Counted from the stretch's first letter, positions 44,445-57,500 are shown. The stretch: 64,000 bases of DNA from Acanthococcus lagerstroemiae (GCA_031841125.1 CM063111.1:40994955-41058954), one strand, 5' to 3'. A program made the numbers and translations. The notes: a model not told the origin generated them from the sequence alone.

Positions 44445-45839
44445 TTAGTGAATTTATTTTAGAGGCTATTTAAGGTATTTCATCGCTCAACCCTCTGTGG
44501 ACCATTATGGAGGGGTGTTAGTTTGAATTCTCACCGACTCAAAAAGCCCTATTTTTGATACATTGTTAAGAGGTGGTACAAATTTGGACTACTCCTTCTT
44601 GAATTGTATTGAGCGCGCTCTGGCGGAAATGAGCTGATCATATTATTGTGCATCCATCCAAACAACCGAGGAAAACATCTTCAATTCCCAAAATATTGTT
44701 GTGAGGAAATATTTGGTGTTTATGTTTTCGAACCTGTTGAAAAAAATTTTCAAGTACTAAGCAGAGAGCAAACAGAGTTGTTGATCATGTCGGTACGAGT
44801 ATATTGATTGAATAACTGACTTGGGAAAAATGATATACTGGCAAAAGGTGTGTTAGGCTTTGTTTGCATTGCGTAGATGAATTCAAGGTGTTCCATAGAA
44901 CTGAGATGAAATTTATTTCGACTGCCATATGCGGGTAATTTGGACCTCCTTTGAATCGGTTTAAAATTATGCAAGTATTGTGCTCTAAACTGCTTTCTAA
45001 TTGAAATTCATGCCACGAAGGAAATTTGGCGAGTATACGGCGCAATGTCAGCGGAAGATGGACACCTTTGATTGCCCTGACTGTAAACATGGCGCATACA
45101 TTAATTTGTATTTTCTATCGTAACTATTTTTTTAAAGAATTTAATAATATTTTTTTCAGATGTTGAATGAATTTTTCACAATTGAATCAGTTACAAACTT
45201 TTTCTTGGAATTCATATCAGGGGATCCAAATTACCCGAAAATTTCGGTTGAAGGTCGGTTTTGACTTTTTTCAGAAAAATTCAAATTATCCCGTTACCAG
45301 CAATTTTTGAAGAATTTCAGGATTGAACATAAGTAGGAATCTTCCCTCTATCTAATCACACAGAAACGGGAAAACTGACCTTTCAGGTTCTGAGCAACCC
45401 CTCAAAACAAAAAAGGTGGTTCAAATTTGTACTGCTACCTCTACATTTGATTTACAGCTTTTTATTATGAATGCATACATTTCTTCTAATACTACATTTT
45501 ATTACTATTTTCTAATGCATTGCCCTATTTTCAATGTATTTTAAGTACCTACTCCCTAATTCTTATCTTATGATCCCTATCAAACATGCCCGTAACGTGT
45601 CTGAAAATCATGTAAACAGATTTTTATTTATTTTTATCTCATGTTCGCGAGCTGTAATGAAAATAATATGTAGTTCATTTTCATCCAAAATTGAAAAGAG
45701 GATCTTTAGAAAATTTCTTTTACCGAATCCTGGGTAGATTCTTCTTTAATCAAACAATTTTTTTTTTGCGAAATACTTTCTTCAGGATTTTTTGAAGAAT
45801 CACGTTAAAACAGGGTTGTTTGGATCTCTAAATCCTTTT
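44445..45839. other. Intergenic, no gene recognised
   Basis: Contains a loose direct repeat ('gaggtggtacaaatttggac' near 44570; 'aaggtggttcaaatttgtac' near 45412) and an overlapping pair of short minus-strand open frames (44750-45090) without domain signal. Confidence 0.35.
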
Positions 45840-46215
45840 TTAGGACGCTTCCTCCTTTCCCTCTTAAACTCTCCAGGCCCCACAGGAAGCTAATATCCAT
45901 TTTACTCCGATTTCCAAGTTTTTTGCACCAAAAATAAAGTTTTCTAAATCATTGAATTCGTCCTTTTCTTCCTTCTTTCAACCTCTAGGCGTCACGAGGG
46001 TCTAATCTCTAATTACATTAATTTCAGGCTCCTCACATTGAAAACAAGGTTTTATGTATCACGGAAATCATTTTGAGGTCCTTTTTCCCTTCTTTTCAAA
46101 TTTTCAGACACTACATGGGGCTAATATCTAATATCTAATTACTTCAATTTTCAAATTTCTTGCATAGCAGAGCTTCCTGAGTCACTAAACTCATCTAGGG
46201 TCTCTTTTTTCTCTT
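45840..46215 (+). repeat. Degenerate tandem repeat, about 115-bp period
   Basis: Three successive units share a pyrimidine-rich start ('cctttttcccttcttttc' type), then 'ctaatatctaattac', 'ttcaattttca', 'ttgca' and 'aaagttttctaaatcactg' words. The 'ctaat' anchors are near 45890, 46001 and 46124. Confidence 0.55.
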
Positions 46216-46240
46216 CCCGCCATCCAACAATAGTCTCTTT

Positions 46241-46420
46241 CAGGGACGTACCAATAGGGGGCAGGGTGCAACCCCCCCAATAAGAATTTTTTACTCAGTA
46301 GTTGAGAAAATTTACCATTTCAGTTAAGCGGGTTGAGAAAATCCAACAAGTTAAAAGGATTTTTTTTTGCTGTGATACTTAGGAATTGCCAGTTGTGGGA
46401 GAATCTCAAATTCTCAAAAT
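46241..46420 (-). mobile_element. hAT-type MITE, CAGGGAC family, copy 2 (incomplete)
   Basis: Starts CAGGGACGTACCAATAGG and continues with 'actcagtagttgagaaaatt', 'taccatttcagt' and 'gatacttaggaatt', matching the inverted complement of the 15922-16152 copy. The far end cannot be found. Confidence 0.6.
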
Positions 46421-48412
46421 CAATGTTAATTTCCGTAAGAGCTTCTACTTACTTGCAACATGGGTTACCTACCTAAACGGATGTTGCTTAAACTTCGTAG
46501 AATTTTTTTCTCCAATTTATGGAACAGATCAGGGGGGGGGGTTGGCTTGTTGAAAAAGCAAATATCGAAAATAAAGACCATCATGGCTGCCTTGTTCTAT
46601 TATTCGAGTATAGTGACTGAGGAAGATTTTTTGGAAAGAACGTGTGCTAACAATAGTGAAATTTATTGTATTGTTTTTGAAGATATCAAGGATACGTCAA
46701 GTTTTTCTTGGAGAAAAGGGGCAGAGCACTGCAATTAATTAGTATTCCGGAACCTTCTTTGAGAAGAGGGGTAAGAGTTGATGTACACCAGTGCTCCTTT
46801 CAGACCCTACTAGGTACAAACGTGCATCCCTAATTTAAATTTCAAGTCGATCGGATAAAGGCAAATGTGTCACAGTCTTCCCTTTCTTATGGAATGATAC
46901 ACAGAGCTCAGATATTACTTAAAATTCTTTTCTAGCCTCAACAGTGTTAGAAATTTGTTCTCTTCGATTTAAAAAGGTCGCTTGACCCTAAACAAATAAA
47001 AAATACTTGTATTGTAGCTCCACAATTTGGGTCAATGACTGAAGCATGGGGTGGCGACTTGATAAGGGAGGGAGGAAGAATGAAAAATAATTTGTGATAG
47101 TCTGGAGCGGAACAAGGCAACACGAATCTTCGGAGTCGGAAATTCCGGTCGACCAATTTTGGACAATTAATCGACAAATAAAACACAAAAAATTATTAAT
47201 TCGAGGTTTTTTTTTTATACGGACATTTTTTTAATTGAGCTGATATTTTCAACGTCAGTCGGAAGAATATAAAATCGTTTTTCCTTTGGGGGGGGTGGCT
47301 TGGATGGAAAATGTTTACTCCTTTTCAGCATTTTTGACCTATTTCCAGCCCCCACATACACCGACAGGGCCCGCTTCACCCTGGTGGTTATAATCTTTGA
47401 TCTATTAATTTACGAAGTCACTAATCGATTTTGAGAATACTTCTATATTTAATTTCTTTCTTTTTTAAGGAATTCATCGGAAGGGGGAAAAGAGCGTGAG
47501 ATCAGATAGTAATCTTTTCGAAATAGTTTTCCTTTTATAGGTTTTCAAGATTACTAAATTCGACTCTAAAAGTGATTTCTGAATATGACTGGTCGAGTGC
47601 TACCAGTACTAGTGTGAACAGTATGTTCTTGCTAGCGGTGGGATGGGAGCTGTAAACCTGAAAAATCTCGATTAAAATTTTACAAATTTCAGTTGTGTAA
47701 AACTAAAAATGAAAAAAAACTGCTCATCTCTTAATTCCTCCGACTGAGTTCTTGAATTTCCCGAATTTTTCCCAATCTTTTAGGATAACGAATGAAATAT
47801 TACATTTTCTGTGACAAGGACAAGCCAATTATTAAAAAAAAAAAAAAATCAGCCACTTAATTTTCCCGACTCAGTGTTGGAATTTCCTGACTGAGGGTCG
47901 GAATATGCATTTTGATCTGTGAAGAGCCACCTTCGCGACAAAAGAAAAAAGAGTAGGACCAATTTGTGAAACACCTTGCATAACTATTTGTATAACAAAA
48001 TAATTTCAAGAAGATAGTTGTAATTTCTGTCACCACCTTAGATTTGGTTACCTGAGGTTATGTGATATGAGCCTCGTGGGGCGTTAAATGACGATGTGTC
48101 ATTCCTTTCCGCCAGATTTTGAAAAAATGCATTATTTGACTAAAACTTGAATATTTGTTTTTCTAAAAATAAAAAAAAACATTCATCGTTTTTAAAAAAC
48201 TGATGACTCTGGTTAACTAATTATTCCATTGTTTCTTTAAGGTAGTTTAGTCAAGGATATAATGTTCATAGAAAAATAGCTACAGTTCTATTGTTTCCTT
48301 AAGGTATTTTTGTTAGGTAAAAATACGATGATCCTAAGAGTAGTGCAAACATGATATCTGAGGGCTTATGGCTTTTTTGAGTTAGGTTAGGTACGAATGT
48401 TGTGATTATTTA
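46421..48412. other. Intergenic, no gene recognised
   Basis: AT-rich sequence with a 10-G run at 46532. Short open frames (up to 92 codons) lack domain features. Confidence 0.35.
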
Positions 48413-48503
48413 AGGCAAGAAGTGAAGAGGGCTAAGACAGCCCTTACAGCTTCCCCGACGTCTTTGAAATAATGCTCGAAAGGGCGAATTCCAGGGCTCG
48501 AGT
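48413..48503 (+). mobile_element. SINE body fragment, 5'-truncated
   Basis: 'gggctaagacagccc', 'ccccgacgtct', 'aataatgctcgaaaggg' and 'ttccagggctcgag' follow the same order as the body of the SINEs at 10863-11060 and 27045-27241. The tRNA head is missing. Confidence 0.75.
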
Positions 48504-48689
48504 TAAGAGAAAAATTAGAAAAGAACGTCTGTTAATTTCTTAAAGTATGTTGGGTAAAGATATGACGGTTGTTTTGAAAAACTCAACGGGTTATCAAACG
48601 TTCTTATGAGCGCATTTCAGAGGGAAATCGTGCACAAAATAATAAGGTTTATTCTCATCAATAATCAGATGGAGAGTGTGATATTGCTC

Positions 48690-49690
48690 TCTCATTACTT
48701 TCTTCAGCTGTTAGAATCGCCCTCATCAGCTTTAGGTGGAAAAAGTGACTCATCAGTAAATAGGATTTAGAAAATAAAGATTTCTATTTTCACGTTTGAG
48801 AAAAAGCATTAGGTACTTCATGGTAGGACAATTTGAAAATAAGTATTTGTCTACCTCACGTCGTGGCTAGTACATAGATATAAAAGGAAAGCCGTTTCTG
48901 GCAAATTATTTTAGAAACAGAAACATATCAGTAGAAATGAGGCATTTTGGGGAAAGACATGAGAAGCTTTCTCCTGAAACACTTTTATTAGAGGGGGAAA
49001 AAAACTGATATCTTTCGGTGAAAGATAGTATGAAAAATTCTCTACGTGACTCTACTTATCAGTGATAGGTATCTGAAAAACCTAAACATTTAAGAGTTCG
49101 TGGAATTATAAGGTGCAGAGTCAAGCAGAAAAGAGCTTACCTACGTGACGAATGATTGATACCGCATAAACATTTCTGGGAATTCCCCCGTGCTATCAGT
49201 AACCTTTTGAAACCCCACGGATTTATCGGATGTATTTTTGAGCCCTCAGCATTTCAGCACATCCACCGTTTCACGACTTCTTAATCTACACTATTCTTGC
49301 GTGAATGTGATTACATGAGTTCCCGTATTTTGATATTATTCACCCGGATAAAATGAAATTAATAAAAAAAAGAAATAAGACAATGAGAGACAAAGGATTG
49401 CGTTCTCATTTCGCTCAAATAAGTTTCTAAGGCATTGAGTATCATTTGAGAATGTGTAAAGGAAAAAAAAAATCCCTCATTCCTTTCTTCAGCTAGCAAA
49501 ACCACCTTCAGCCAAAGATGGAAAACTGCATCTGTGGTAGGAAAACTTGATTATAAAAATTTGTCTGCCTGCCCTCCCGCCGTGCCTAATTCGTCGATCT
49601 AAGACGAACTCCGCCTCTGGCAGATTTTTTGAGAAAAAGAAAAAGACCGGTAAAAATGACATACCCTGGGGAAAGGAATAAAGAGACCTG
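48690..49690 (+). repeat. Pair of diverged direct repeats
   Basis: 48690-48990 and 49470-49690 share 'tttcttcagct', 'aatttgtct', 'tctggca' and 'gaaacagaaa/gaaaaagaaa' in the same order, about 780 bp apart. Nature unknown. Confidence 0.45.
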
Positions 49691-50589
49691 TGTTCTACCA
49701 AAATTGGAACCGTATTTTCTTTTGTTCATTCATTTCGAAATGATAGATCTTGTATAGTCAGAATAATAATAAATATAAGAGTTCGTTATCCGCCTCTGAA
49801 GGCGCGCATACCTCATGAAAATCTAAGTCAAGTATCCAACGTTGAATAACATGTTGGGAAGGGGGATGCTGACGTGAAAAATTCTGTCTAAAATTTTTCA
49901 AATATTTTGATTGACAATAGATAACAAAAATTCTCTCATCTTCCTAATTTTCCGAATAACTCTTCAGTAAATGATGACTGAAATATCATAAAATTTCCTA
50001 ACTGTAGCTCAAAATAAAAATTCACCGCCTATCTAATTTTTCCGATTGAGTATATCAGAACATCCTGACGCTAAAGTATAATTTTATGACGGTAGGAGGG
50101 GTTCACCCCCTTCTAGCGGTGGCTCTGTAAGCATCGTTCCTAGTGGGTCTTGTGTTGGAAAACCATGAACCGGCTGTAGAAACATGCTCAACCCGATGTA
50201 CAAAATCCCACCAGTTATTCGGGTAACTAAAGGGGAACAAGGGTAATTTGAGGGTAAGCGAGGGACGAGGGTAACAAATGGGTAACTTTTCCGCGGGTAA
50301 CTGATTGCGCATCGGGAAAGCATAGAATGTGGGAAGCTCCCTTGACAGTTTGGCAGATGCGAAATCGATTTTTACGGGGGAAAGTAAGAATATATGAAAT
50401 CAGTTGGCTACATTAATAGAACAAAAACTTTTTTGTCGGTTTTGTTAATTTTAAAAATTAAAAGGGAAAAGAAATTCTGAAAAATAAAAATTTTTTGCTG
50501 TTCTACATTTTGAAAAAAATGAAAATAAGAATTTGCCTCTCCCCCATTCATACCTAATTCACAAAAAGTTAAGATAAGGGTCACCCTTG

Positions 50590-50757
50590 CAGGAACCTAG
50601 CGAAGAGTTTTTCCTAGGGGACAAAAATTGTTTTAAAAAATCTCAAAATCTGTTTTGACTGGTTGAATTTTTCCAACTTTTGATCCATCTACTGAAATTT
50701 TCCAACTCCGGCGGAGGCTTGGGGGCTCAGCCCCGTACCCCCTTAGTTTCGTCCCTG
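50590..50757. mobile_element. hAT-type MITE, CAGGGAC family, copy 3
   Basis: Ends CAGGAACCTAGCG and TTTCGTCCCTG. Flanks cacccttg (50582-50589) and caccattg (50758-50765) match at 7 of 8 positions. The interior shares 'gaaattttccaact' with the other members and has a 'ggggctcagcccc' hairpin. Confidence 0.72.
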
Positions 50758-50765
50758 CACCATTG

Positions 50766-52597
50766 GCGAATTTTGGGAAAGGTAAAAGATTGAACATGCT
50801 GGCACCTATACCAAATGGGGAGGGGGGTAATGGAACTACTTGAGAAAATCTACCCATAAAATTCTTTGTTACGTGAAAAAATCGCTTTTGTGGTAAAGAT
50901 TTTGTTAATTGGTGGTCACTTGGTACAACTAAAAGAGCGAAAACTTTTTGATTTCAAGAAGGATCCATCATTTTACAAATTTCTACTGGAGAGAATTTTA
51001 TGCTCTCCTTTTCTTGTTTATTCTAACAAGCTTCATTCCTGCAGTTAGTAAAATAAAATGTATATTGTTTGTGGTTAGAAAAATTTGCTCTTCCACTTTC
51101 CAACACACGCACACACACCCACAAAAAACGAAGTCACATCAATACATTCCTGATTAGCAATTTCGAGTGTTGAACGTTGTATTGACAAGTGTTATACTCG
51201 TAATTATGGGAGAGTCTCCACCAAAAGTCTGGAAATTGGCTTCAGTTGGAAAATCAGTGGTTCTCAGTTGGAAAATTTGAGTCTTTTTAAAACAGTCTTG
51301 CTTGTTTTTCCAATTAAAATCAGTAAACAAAATCTGAGACATTTTTGCTTCCTAGTTGTGTGGCTTCCTCCCCCACCATTTCCTAGCCATTTGTTTTCAG
51401 TACGCTCTTGATTATATGTAGTTGTACAATATGGCAGTTTTCAGCGATTTTCAGCGCCAGAAGGTTTTGAATTTACGCAAATATCTGTGTAACGCGATGA
51501 TTAATGATGTCAGAGGTGATCAAAGAGCTGAGGCTCTTTTAGAGAGATTTTTAACTAAGCTCATATTTTTCAATAAATGATATTTTGAAAGTTCATCTCC
51601 TATGCTGTTAAAGTGGCTACAAAAATAAGGGGTAACTATCTCCTTGAGCAGACTTTTGAGAGTTGAGCTTAAGTTAGACTTTTTAGCCCTGAACTGCTGA
51701 ACTCAGGTCTCAAATTCCTGCGTGTTGTTGGACAGTTATGTTATAGTTGTAAACCTGAAATATAAGAGTTTTTCCGCATTCCCACTCTCAACTACTGATA
51801 TACGAGTCACCTTGATTGGAATGCTTCGAAAAAATTTTTTCTAATGTTTATCTGCCCGCGAGTAAATTTGTTCTAGTGTTAAATTAAAATATTTTGAAGG
51901 ATCGCGTAAGGGGGCGAAGTTTTACATAGGATTTCCCGTAAGATAATCAGAAATTTTACTTTAAACATTCTAAATATAGAGTTGTATCTAAAAACTTGGT
52001 TCGATCTCGAAAACTTGTTTCCCCTTGAGTAATAGTGGAGTACTTACTCAAAATTTTGTGAATACATTTTTTTTTGCAAGTTACTCTCCCCCATCTATAA
52101 CGGTTCACAGAAGGCTGAGACCTAAAATATTCAAATGTTACGTACCAGCTTCAAGTGCATCTTAAAAGGAGCGTATTAAAGCGCTGAGTTCATTTTTGAT
52201 GCTATGTCAACAGTAAGCTCTACCCATAATCAAAAATGGAACACCAGCATACTACACAGGAGCGGATAGGGCTTTTGTAGAAGCCTAGAAAAGAAACGTG
52301 AAAACGGCTCACATGCATAAATTTTTGTTGTTAGTTATTACTGAATGCCACTGGCTGATCGGCCCTTTTTAAACCTTTCGGACGACGTCCCAATGGTCCG
52401 CCATTCCTGTCCGCCCCTGCTACACAGTATACAATCATAACACATGATGGTGTCGTACTTTCTGATAGTAGAGCCCAGACAATTTCAAGTTTGTACATGG
52501 TTTAGAAAAGGTCCCACTTTGTCGATTCTAGGAAGCCCGTAGAGCAAATTTCGCAATCTTTGTGTAAAAAATCAATGTGTTCTCAAAATAGAGTTTC
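50766..52597. other. Intergenic, no gene recognised
   Basis: AT-rich, with a short 'cacacgcacacacaccc' tract near 51104. Nothing coding can be supported. Confidence 0.35.
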
Positions 52598-53240
52598 TTT
52601 GTATTTCATCGTCACCAGGGTGTACCTCAGCCAATTTTAATGCTAAAAAGCTCGTCAAGGCCTTATTTTGTAGGAAATCCCCTCTATTTTCAGAATATGT
52701 GTATATTTATTCTTGATTGGCAGTTACTACTCTCAATTTTGGTTTTTTCGTATTTCTTCAGTTAAATAGTTATAATAGAAATACAAATTTTTAAGTCTGT
52801 TCAACTATTAATAATTTACATGATTTGAGTTTAAACCGATGTAAATTAGGTTGGATTTTATCTTTTAAATTTATTAATTAGATTTAGTACGAAAGGATTT
52901 ATTTAATTTTTTAATTTAAATTAATTTAGGTTATAATTTTTAGTTTTAAATTAATTTTTATAAATTTTTTAATCCAATTTAATAAAATATATTACTTTTT
53001 TAAAAACTGTAAAAATCCAAAAGACTTATTTACAAAAAAATTATTTAAAAAAATTAATAATAAAATCAAATATATTAAATTCAAAAATTTTTAATTCATT
53101 AATTCTAAAATAATTATATTATAATTTAATATAAAAAATATTTTGTCGAAATAGTTTTTTTTTTGTATTCCACCTTCAAGAGGGCGTACCTAAGTCAATT
53201 TTCGTGTTAAAGGTTCATCCAGGTCTCATTTTGAAGCATT
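52598..53240 (+). repeat. Imperfect direct repeat flanking the mitochondrial insert
   Basis: About 85 bp at 52598-52680 and again at 53152-53240 share 'tttgtattcaccttcaccagggtgtacct' type text; the clearest words are 'gggtgtacct' against 'gggcgtacct', 'gtcaattttcgtgttaaa' against 'gccaattttaatgctaaa', and 'tcattttg' against 'ttattttg'. The NUMT lies between the copies. Confidence 0.6.
52793..53150 (+). pseudogene. NUMT: 3' end of mitochondrial 16S rRNA (rrnL)
   Basis: The order TCTGTTCAAC, ACATGATTTGAGTT, AAACCGATGTAAATTAGGTT, GGATTTTATCTTTT and TTTAGTACGAAAGGA is the conserved peptidyl-transferase-proximal 3' end of animal mitochondrial large-subunit rRNA. The composition jumps to about 90% AT, as in insect mtDNA, unlike the flanks. 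The rRNA homology is firm for about 52793-52900. The AT-rich tail to about 53150 may be the adjoining mitochondrial DNA, but I cannot identify the gene in it. A nuclear copy, hence not expected to function. Confidence 0.85.
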
Positions 53241-55725
53241 GTATAAGAGAATTAAAAAGCTAACAATTTGAAACGAAACTGGAAATATCTTCATAATTAT
53301 TCTGCATACATGACAGAGTCGTGATTCAATCAGAAGATTCGATACAGGTATATTTTGTCGTATACATCGAAAAAGACCCCAACTGATTCGCTCTCCACTA
53401 TGAATGTATTTAGCTTCCGTTCACAGACTCCATTTAGGGTCTGATACCATTCTCATAAAGTTTTTTAATACTGGAAAGCAGGTTCAGCTAATTTGGAGTT
53501 ATTAGAAAATTTTTCTTGAATGCTTCGCCCCACAGGTTAAAATCGCGTACATTCGTAATGGGAAGAATCGGTTCGAATTGATCGATAAGTTGAAAGTTAA
53601 GGGTATTCAGATTTTCAAATTCTCTACCACTTACTCAACTTTCAACTCCTCTTGGCAGGCTGAAACTATTAATCAAATGCTAAAAACTTTCAACTGCGTT
53701 CTCGCAAAATGGAACCTTTTGAGGAGAAGGTCCCTAACTTTTGCGAAACCATAGTTTTTCTTTCTACCCTGCTGTATAGGGCTGAATATATGTAGAAAAA
53801 AAAAGGGAAGCTCCGTATCTTAAATTTGCAGGACTTCATTACTGTCAATGTTGCAATTACAGTGAGGACTTTTTTTTTTTTTTTTTTTTTATCGTTCACC
53901 AAAACATGGGGCCGTGTGGACGCTTCAGAAATCGGTTGAGCTGGCACGGCCTCCGCTTGCCTAAATCTGGCCCTGGCAGTATTTTCTTCAAAACCAGTTT
54001 TTTCCAACCATTCAAGTTTCTGTTCCGAAGCTTGTTGGAATGTTTGATACAGTACCAGAGCCCATTTTAATTTTTTTTGTCTGTTTTTTCCAACATAAGA
54101 TAGTCTCATTTCGAAAAAGTTCCAGTTGATTTTCTATCTCAATAGTCGCCATTCCTCTCAGATGAGACTGGTTACGTTTATGAACGTAGTGTTAGTATGC
54201 GCTGATTTTTTTGCATCGCTAGCGATAATTTTCTGAATCTTTGATTTTTACGAATTCATTTCCTTAGGCCGATTTAGAACTTGAAATTGCGGTTTGATTG
54301 CCCTTTTGAGTTGTTTTTTTTTTTTTTCTTTCTTTCTCAGATAGTCTTTAATTTTAATTAGTTTTGATTCGGTTGACCTCGCGAATTTTAGGAGTAAATT
54401 TTATTATTTTTGTTAATGAGGTATAATCAGAAAATACAACTTCAATCCTGTTACATTTCTGTACTTTTCTGGTATTCAGTTACAGCGGAGAGGAAGGTGA
54501 TGGCGCCAAGACAAGACATAGCCATTTCTGGTTTAAATCTTGCAAATCTAATCTTTATTTTGTGTTTTCAATTTTGTTTATAAGAATTTCGATCCACTAT
54601 TTCGCCATGCTTCTTTAAGTAAATCCTCTGAAATTTAATTTAGACGGTTTGGATCAGAGTTTCTACAATGTATGACCAGAAGGAAATCGAATATTTCCTG
54701 CAGCCTGGTGGAAAATTAATTCACCCAATTACAAAGTGCCTGAAAATTTAGATGTAGTTGCATACATTTTGCATTCACGACTGAAATATATATCAACTTT
54801 ATAAATTTAATGCCCTTCAAGAAGATAATTTCATGAATGACGAGTTAAACTAACTTTTTCCTTCGGCTTTGCGTATGGTAAATAAGGTCCGGTCAATTTT
54901 CATTTCCTGGCACACTTCTCAAAGATGACTACATAATTAAGTTTCATTAAAGTGTAGGAATAATTACGCAGTAGTATAGTCAGGGGTCCGGGATGGTCTG
55001 ATGATTATTAAATATCGTTTATACCGGGGGAGAGGGGTCTAAAGTTTTAACGGTCTCGTGCGGTAGAAACCCGATTATTGTGAGTAAGATGATGGAATGC
55101 AAGAGAAAAACAATTTGAACTTGCCAGTTCGGTCAATCGTAGGTTTCAGGTAGAAATGATTGTGCAGATTAAGTATACGAGGAGGCTTTGGAGACCCCCC
55201 ACTCAAGAATTTGGATTTTCCAGAAACGGAAAATAAAAAAACCGGTTTAGCTCACAGAAGTGTTATTGTGATTCTCTGGTTTCGTATTAATTAGGCGGTT
55301 TACATATTTTTCCCAAGTTTCTTTTTTTAGTCATTGGTTTTTCTATTTATCATGGTTTGATGATTTACAAATAGTAAGTCCTTCCGACTTCCCAGACGGT
55401 CACTGAAGGAGTTGAGACTATAATAGGTCGTCATATTTTCGAAATGATATTCCATTTGATGGGTTCCAAGGTCGCTGAACTCGATTTTGGAAGTTCTTAG
55501 ATCCGACTCATCAAGGGAACACACATAAAACCCATTGATAGTCTGTGTTTTCTATCTTTTTTGGTATTGTATCGATAGATTTTACCAAGGTATTATTGTT
55601 TCGTCTTCTCTAGTTTTGATTTAGTGAACTTTTGTGTTCTTACATCTCATGTTGATTTTTGGTTTTGGCTTGATCGTTTTTAGTCTTGTTTTTGTATTTT
55701 TGTTATTCAATTTTCGGCCTTTACT
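53241..55725. other. Intergenic, no gene recognised
   Basis: AT-rich, with T tracts near 53870 and 54310. A 139-codon minus-strand open frame (53690-54109) includes a poly-Lys stretch from the T tract and no domain; treated as chance. Confidence 0.35.
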
Positions 55726-55995
55726 CAAGAAGCGGATCTAGAAATTTTCCAAGGAGGGTATTTTGAAAATAAAATTTTTTCCACCTCCGCTCCCTAAAAA
55801 ACCGAGATGGATGTCATTTTAAATAGTTTCTGAAGACAAGTTTCATAATGTGATTAAATCGTTTCAAAATGAACATTTTGTTGATTGTAATGCTGCAGAT
55901 ACTCAAAAACAGGAGAAAAACTCAAAATTCGCAATGTTTTTTTCTTCTTCGGCCCGAAGGGGTGTCCGACCCCCCCCCCCATAGATCCACCACTA
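55726..55995. mobile_element. hAT-type MITE, CAGTGGTGGATC family, copy 2
   Basis: Closely follows the 20901-21149 copy along its length ('cggatctagaaatttt', 'aaccgagatggatgtcattt', 'gattaaatcgtttcaaaatg', 'tagatccaccact'). The left end is mutated and the target duplication is no longer exact. It has an 11-C run at 55970. Confidence 0.8.
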
Positions 55996-56484
55996 TTTAC
56001 TGTGTACCTGTTGGTTTTGACTTGGTGAATGTTGGCTATGACTGCGGTCTTGTTTCGTTTTTTCTGCCTTTGATTTAGCGTTGTATGGCCGGTTTCGGAC
56101 TTGTTTGATTTTCTGTTTTCTGTAAGATAATGTAAGATGTGATCTAGTCACTTAAAATATTAAAATAGATAATTCTGAAAACAATATCATGATTTTGTGA
56201 TTATTTTAATCTCCTTGATCTTCAGATCACGACTTTGCCAGATTTTTGTAATTTTTTGATCTTATATCAATTTTGAAATCAGAAAAATTCAGGATCATTT
56301 AGATCACAAATGATCTGAGATCATAATGTTTGAGATTTTTCTTATTTGAAGTTTATATAATCATTCCAATCACTGGTTATCTGTCTGTTTTTGTAATGAT
56401 TTAAGTGGATTTTTGTCTCAATTGGTCTTAATGCATCTTTTTTAGCGTTCTGTATAAATTATGTAGGGTGTGCCAATTCACAAT

Positions 56485-56560
56485 TTCTTTCTTCTGCAGT
56501 CCAGAGCGCTTTCGGCTGTTAGGTATGCCATCTTCAGTGGAGTACCCAACACTTTTCTCT
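56485..56560 (-). repeat. Possible Penelope-like element remnant
   Basis: On the minus strand, 'actgaagatggcatacctaa' is followed by 'cagccgaaagcgctctgg'. A CTGA-xx-GATGG...GCCGAAA arrangement resembles the terminal repeats of Penelope-like retroelements, which often carry hammerhead-ribozyme motifs. The core is not canonical and no coding part was found, so this is tentative. Confidence 0.3.
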
Positions 56561-57059
56561 TTGTCTTCCTGTATTTTTATAGTGATATGTAGTACCATAT
56601 GGTAAATCTATTTGGTGTGTTGCTATTGGTTGTCTGTGTTTGTGTAGTCTGTCCAACCAGTAAGTCTTATGTTATTAATATTTGCAAAATTTTCATGTTC
56701 TCTGTTTTACATTGGTAATTTTTGGTCTCGTTAGCTTTTTTTGATCATAGTGCGAACCGAAAGGGAAAAAATGTTGTTGACAAGCTCTAAAATCTTTTCC
56801 CATTGGTTGGGGTCAGGAGACGTAATGTATCGCCATATTCCCTCTGAACTTACGCCAATGTTTTGTGGTCATAATGTGGTTGATTTTGGCTTTAGTTGGC
56901 CTTAGTTTGTTTTTTCTGCTTTTGATTTAGTGAGTTTTTAGATCCTCTAGTCCTGTCCTTTTCTGAATAAGGACTGAAAAGTAAATTATTCATTTTTTTG
57001 AAGGACGAGTAACTTAGTGAAAATAAAAATGAGCAGGAAACAGCCTTATTTTTCTCCTC

Positions 57060-57500
57060 TGTGAAAAAAAGTGTGTTCCTTTTTTACAAGAGAGACGAAC
57101 ATCATACATTCCATTTCCTAAATAAGAAGAGCAGAGTCCTTTTATAGGAAGGTTAATTAAACCTTTCTATTTCTTTGCTGAACGGGAAAGATGTTATTTT
57201 CTTTCAGAAGGAAAAAGAAAAGTTACGTTTGTTTCCCCCCTGAGAAGCGTTGGTTTTTCTATTTGAGGGAAAAAATAAGCTCCTTCTCTTCTTCCTTAGA
57301 GGCAAAAAACTTGTTCCTTTTCTCAAGAGAGGTGAGGCAAATCGGCCCTTCCCTTCCCGCAACAAGAAAAACTTCACTTTTTTCTATTTAAAAAAACCTT
57401 GCTTCGAAGAAGAAAAAAAAAGAGAAAAGAAAATCTTCCTTTTCCCCCCTCTTCATTTAAATAACAGAAAACTGTTTCCTTTCTTCGCGAAACAGAAATA
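57060..57500. repeat. Low-complexity purine/pyrimidine tract with hairpin-like repeats
   Basis: Alternating blocks of C/T-rich and G/A-rich sequence, such as 'ttccttttctcaagagagg' and 'ttttctttcagaaggaaaa', recur every few tens of bases with many changes. Open frames here (Phe/Lys rich) are by-products of composition. Confidence 0.5.

Noticed and set aside
50210..50310. Recurring 'gggtaac' words as a telomere-like or binding-site array
   Set aside because: Spacing and sequence are irregular and no known repeat or site fits.
53690..54109. 139-codon minus-strand frame
   Set aside because: Contains a poly-Lys stretch from a T tract, with no domain, no splice context and no host-like codon pattern.
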